Source: Carya illinoinensis
Taxonomy: Eukaryota > Streptophyta > Magnoliopsida > Fagales > Juglandaceae
NCBI RefSeq assembly: GCF_018687715.1
Contig: NC_056762.1
Coordinates: forward strand, 24,604,864 to 24,668,863
Direction: 5' to 3'
Length of the DNA: 64,000 bases
Shown here: positions 60,906 through 64,000 of the stretch, one piece after another
Numbering within the stretch: the stretch's first letter is position 1
Layout of the letters: the number at the start of each line of letters is the position of its first letter
Program-made: the position numbers and the translations under genes
The notes under the pieces: generated by a model
What the model saw: the letters and a program-made list of their open reading frames with translations, nothing else
Database searches by the model: none
Told to the model about the DNA's origin: nothing

Positions 60906-61270
60906 GGTCTTCCAATGATTCGATGCAAGGGTCCAGTGTAGTGGTGACTAGCGATAGTGTAGTCCTCAGTTTGTATTTTGTCTCAGTTTGTTTTGCTTTG
61001 TTTTATTTTCTTGTGTGCACTGACTTTGTTTTGCAGGTACTTGATTGCAGGTTCGTTTGTTTTTTTTTTTTTTCCCTGATTGTTGTTTTTTGTTTCCAGT
61101 TTTTGGTTTTAGGCTTTTTGACTCTGGGGTTTGAGTCTTATTGTTTATTGTTTGTATCCCCCGGGATTCCATGATTGTACCACAGTTTTTCTTTGCCATA
61201 AGTGAGGGTAATTAATAAAATTGAAGAGGGATAACTCGTGGACATGGGATTCCGACTCTTATTAAAAAAA

Positions 61271-63183
61271 GTATTTCTACGTATTCTTGTTTGGAGGCTC
61301 CGATATCAATTAATCTACTTGCACGGTCTGAATTTATTCATCTATTTATTTCAATGAATTAATTCCAATTTATTTGTTTAAAACAATCGAGGCTCTATCA
61401 AGTCATGTTCCGGTGCATAATTAATCAACTGTCATTATGATCCGCAATATCAATATGGATACCTATTTGCATCAACAGATCAGCTCATGGCTGCAGGGTA
61501 TTTGTAGAGTCCAGGACTATGAAATTATCTTATTTACATGCATATATATTGATATATTTTAGGTATCTCCGCATGACTGAAACTCAAAGCATAATTATGC
61601 TTTTGAGAGTGTGTGGTGGTGGGGTGGGGGGGAGTAGGGTTCGTGGTCTCATGACCATTGATGTTGGATCCAGCTTAAACAAAACCATATATCAAGGGCT
61701 TTGAAATTGGTAGAGGCAGCTAGTCATGAAAGAATAGCATCCTTTCCATTTTGCTAGTGCATGGGCCAACTCATGAGATATATATAATATTTTAAAGCTG
61801 CTGGCACCCCGCCTGTCTAATAAATTTTGCATTAAGAACACTCACCCAAAAATAATAAATTGTGCCTAAATCATGACCTGGGAGAATGAACTTCTGAATC
61901 TCTGATTACGAGTATCCGATTCTGAACAAAGAAGCTTATGATCTGTATAGTTTTTTAAATGTGAAATTATTCCTACACTACACATTAATATATGATTTGT
62001 CATTTTTGTCATTCTATTTAAATACACATATTTACACATCAATATATATATTTAAATAAAAAGATAAAATTAATAAATTACATATTCATGATGTGTGATG
62101 TACAGAATGATTAACAGAATTTTCTTTTTAAATACATAAAGCCTCTGTCAAAGAAAGAGACTTCAGTGCACTAGTCTTGGGAAAAATCATATAAACCAGA
62201 AACAGCGGGACCCCTAGTTAATTAGGAGTGTTTTTAAGCAGAGAGAGAGAGAGCCGAATATGTACATATTCCTAAATCAACTGCATGTGTCAATATTCAA
62301 GAAAAGGCTAAGAATGATCATGATCAGCTTCCTCAGAGATCATCTGATCTTTAATTATACAAGAAAATGAATAAAGTGACAGATTATAAGAGTGAATATT
62401 AATGACATGCCCAGTTGAAAATCAACACACAACTGCCGCACGACAGGATCCATTTATGGCTTCCCAAAACAAGAGGACAAATTAAACTGTCAAATTATGA
62501 TATGATTTAAATCCTATAGTTTGGCAGATAGCTGGGTAGTGGGGGTAGAACAGGACAGTACCTTTTGGTATATAAATCTTTTGGGATATAAAGTTTCGCA
62601 ACCAGAATACGATATCTTATGCATGATCTCTGTCTGTTCTGAGTCCTGATCAGGCGTTTGGGTTATGTAAATGCGATATAATAATGAAAAATTCTATTCA
62701 GTAATCTTATATACTGTATTACGACTAATTTAAATGACGCAAAAAATCATTTTTCTTGTAACGTGTATATATATATTGTATTACGATATATCTGCATTTA
62801 TTTTTTATTTTTTTTTTCTCAGCAAGCTGTATGTGATATAGTATTGCTGAGTGAATAATTCAATTATTAGCAATTGCAAGCGTTCATGAAACATGGTCAA
62901 AACTATATTTATATATATATATATATATCTCAAATGGGTAACAGAAAAACATGATCAAACAAAGTGAAAATAATTCGAGTTGTACGTACGTATGGGAACA
63001 CCATGTATATATAACGTACGTTTATGCACGTCTCTACTACCTTCACCTCGGAGGCCGATGAACTGCAGCTTGGAAACGCTAACTCATACTACATAGAATG
63101 GAGAGAAATCATCTTCCTAGAGAAACATGATATCAACCTGTGAATGGATTTGGACTTGTATCTCCTATATATATATATATATA
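61271..63183. other. Gene-free region downstream of the CEP gene
   Basis: 61613-61640 is G-rich (GGTGGTGGGGTGGGGGGGAG). Short AT runs lie at about 62910-62930 and 63165-63184. No ORF of interest and no repeat family is recognised. The part nearest 63183 should hold the 3' untranslated region of the CEP gene. Confidence 0.45.
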
Positions 63184-63474
63184 TTATGGTGCATGTAGCC
63201 CTGGAGGTTGACGATGGCCTACACCAGGGCTATTACCGCGACTTGTTGGGCGGAAGGCATCGATCTCAACCATCTTATATGGATTTACAGAAAACCAAGC
63301 AGTGGAAGGGGGTTTAGGCTTGCTTAAGTACTGACTGCTAGGAATGGCTGCAGGTGGATCAATACTGACTGCCACTGGCCTTGATGCTGCTATCGAGCCA
63401 AAGTTTCTTTGCAGAATCAGGAAGATAATCATAAAGAGGGTTAACATGGTTGTAATTCTACGTGCCATTACCAT
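63184..63474 (-). CDS. CEP: CEP-type secreted peptide hormone precursor, 96 residues
   Basis: The N-terminus (residues 5-30) is a basic then hydrophobic signal peptide, so the product is secreted. A variable middle follows. The 15-residue CEP domain is at residues 73-87, AFRPTSRGNSPGVGH, preceded by Asp. CEP precursors are cut and proline-hydroxylated outside the cell. The mature 15-mer is sensed by the CEPR receptor kinases and signals nitrogen status and root or nodule growth. Here Pro 4 and Pro 11 of the domain are kept, but position 7, usually Pro, is Arg. A nine-residue tail (RQPPGLHAP) follows the domain. There is one domain only and no intron. The start is the first Met; Met 3 is also possible. 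Which CEP number it corresponds to is not known. Confidence 0.9.
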   Translation of the reverse strand: MVMARRITTMLTLFMIIFLILQRNFGSIAASRPVAVSIDPPAAIPSSQYLSKPKPPSTAWFSVNPYKMVEIDAFRPTSRGNSPGVGHRQPPGLHAP

Positions 63475-64000
63475 CTAAGCCAGGTGCTGAAAAGGAGAAG
63501 TTTCCTAAAGATATTAAAAAGAAACAGAAACGGGAAATTAAGGGAAAGAATCAAGTTTATCGAGTAAATAGCAACCTACATGTATACACTAGTACTGGTG
63601 ACTGCGCGCTATTTAAGATGTTTGTAACACGGTCCCACGCGCGGCATTCTCTGGTCTTCAACCAGAAAATATATAAAAGACGAAGGTTCGCTGAAAATGA
63701 AGGCCGGGATGTTTCTTAATTAATTAGATTTATACTGTAATAGATTATTTATTACAATAATTATTATTTATGTTAAAAATAGATTTTTTTTTTAATTTAT
63801 TTCTATAAAAAATAACCGATTACAAATAAATAATATTTTTTATAATGATATGCTAATATTTTCTATAACCAGAAATGATAGCATGCATTTCGACTCATTC
63901 CAAATTAAAGAAATTTCTCTTCCAGCCATTCAGTGAAATGCAATGATCGATAGAATTTTAAACGAAAGGGCAAACCCTGAACACTTAAAAATGAAAGGGT
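63475..64000. other. Upstream region of the CEP gene
   Basis: An AT-rich promoter region is expected here. The sequence at 63668-63678 (TATATAAAAG on the plus strand, TTTATATA on the minus) is the only TATA-like element in reach, giving a leader of about 165 bases if used. A plus-strand ORF (63462-63719) overlaps it but has no recognisable content. 63720-64000 shows nothing. Confidence 0.4.

Larger units (their letters stand above)
54254..61270 (+). mobile_element. LINE 3: near full-length L1-type retrotransposon with a nested LINE
   Basis: ORF1 (54254-55552) and ORF2 (55575-60905) follow the plant L1 plan. A truncated LINE of the same family interrupts the RNase H (59621-60829). The 3' tail (61170-61270) has GCCATAAGTGAGGG, AATTAATAAAATTGAAGAGG and an A run. 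The ends may carry TATTCTTG as a target duplication (near 54186 and 61280), but this is uncertain. Stops and frameshifts are numerous. Confidence 0.9.

Noticed and set aside
63462..63719. Plus-strand 85-codon ORF over the CEP promoter
   Set aside because: No recognisable domain. It overlaps the CEP start on the opposite strand.

Overview
This is nuclear DNA of a flowering plant, most likely a woody eudicot. It is AT-rich, its genes carry introns, and its repeats are typical plant families: Ty3/gypsy elements, L1-type LINEs with a plant RNase H, TRIMs, CACTA elements and MITEs. The repeats recall Fagales trees (walnut, hickory, oak), but that is an impression and was not tested. Only three host genes are well supported, all on the minus strand: an expansin-like B gene (10208-11909, 4 exons), a plastid ClpR4 subunit gene (25082-32237, 7 exons) and a CEP-type peptide hormone precursor gene (63184-63474, 1 exon). 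They do not form a pathway. Nearly everything else is mobile DNA in several layers of decay.

Layout. 1-2091 is a partial copy of the 3' end of CLPR4, repeated directly at 23166-25249 in the intact gene. 2209-8009 is a dead chromodomain-bearing Ty3/gypsy element with two 522-bp LTRs and a 5-bp target duplication. 8010-16340 holds the expansin-like gene between AT-rich spacers, microsatellites, MITEs and a second small direct repeat (8244-8400 and 14134-14284). 16732-22440 is a decayed LINE with ORF1 and ORF2. 25082-32237 is CLPR4. Its second intron appears to start with GC instead of GT and holds one complete TRIM and one TRIM derivative with its two LTRs in inverted orientation. 34172-35723 and about 42486-43265 look like CACTA-type non-autonomous DNA. 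41474-41694 is a tiny minus-strand LINE insertion. 43441-47432 is a second LINE, followed by a LINE remnant to 47815. 48468-53987 is best read as a minus-strand Tat-lineage gypsy deletion derivative that keeps an antisense additional ORF, six exact-period 77-bp repeats and an integrase tail; a hAT-like element carrying a solo-LTR-like sequence sits inside the ORF. 54254-61270 is a third LINE whose RNase H is split by a truncated LINE of the same family, with an 11-bp target duplication. The CEP gene lies near the right end.

No wholly new multi-gene system was found. The most unusual structures are the inverted-LTR TRIM, the Tat derivative with its antisense ORF and 77-bp array, the LINE-in-LINE insertion, and the broken duplicate of the CLPR4 3' end. 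Exon boundaries were read by eye from splice signals and reading-frame continuity. Family names rest on recognised motifs; no search could be run.
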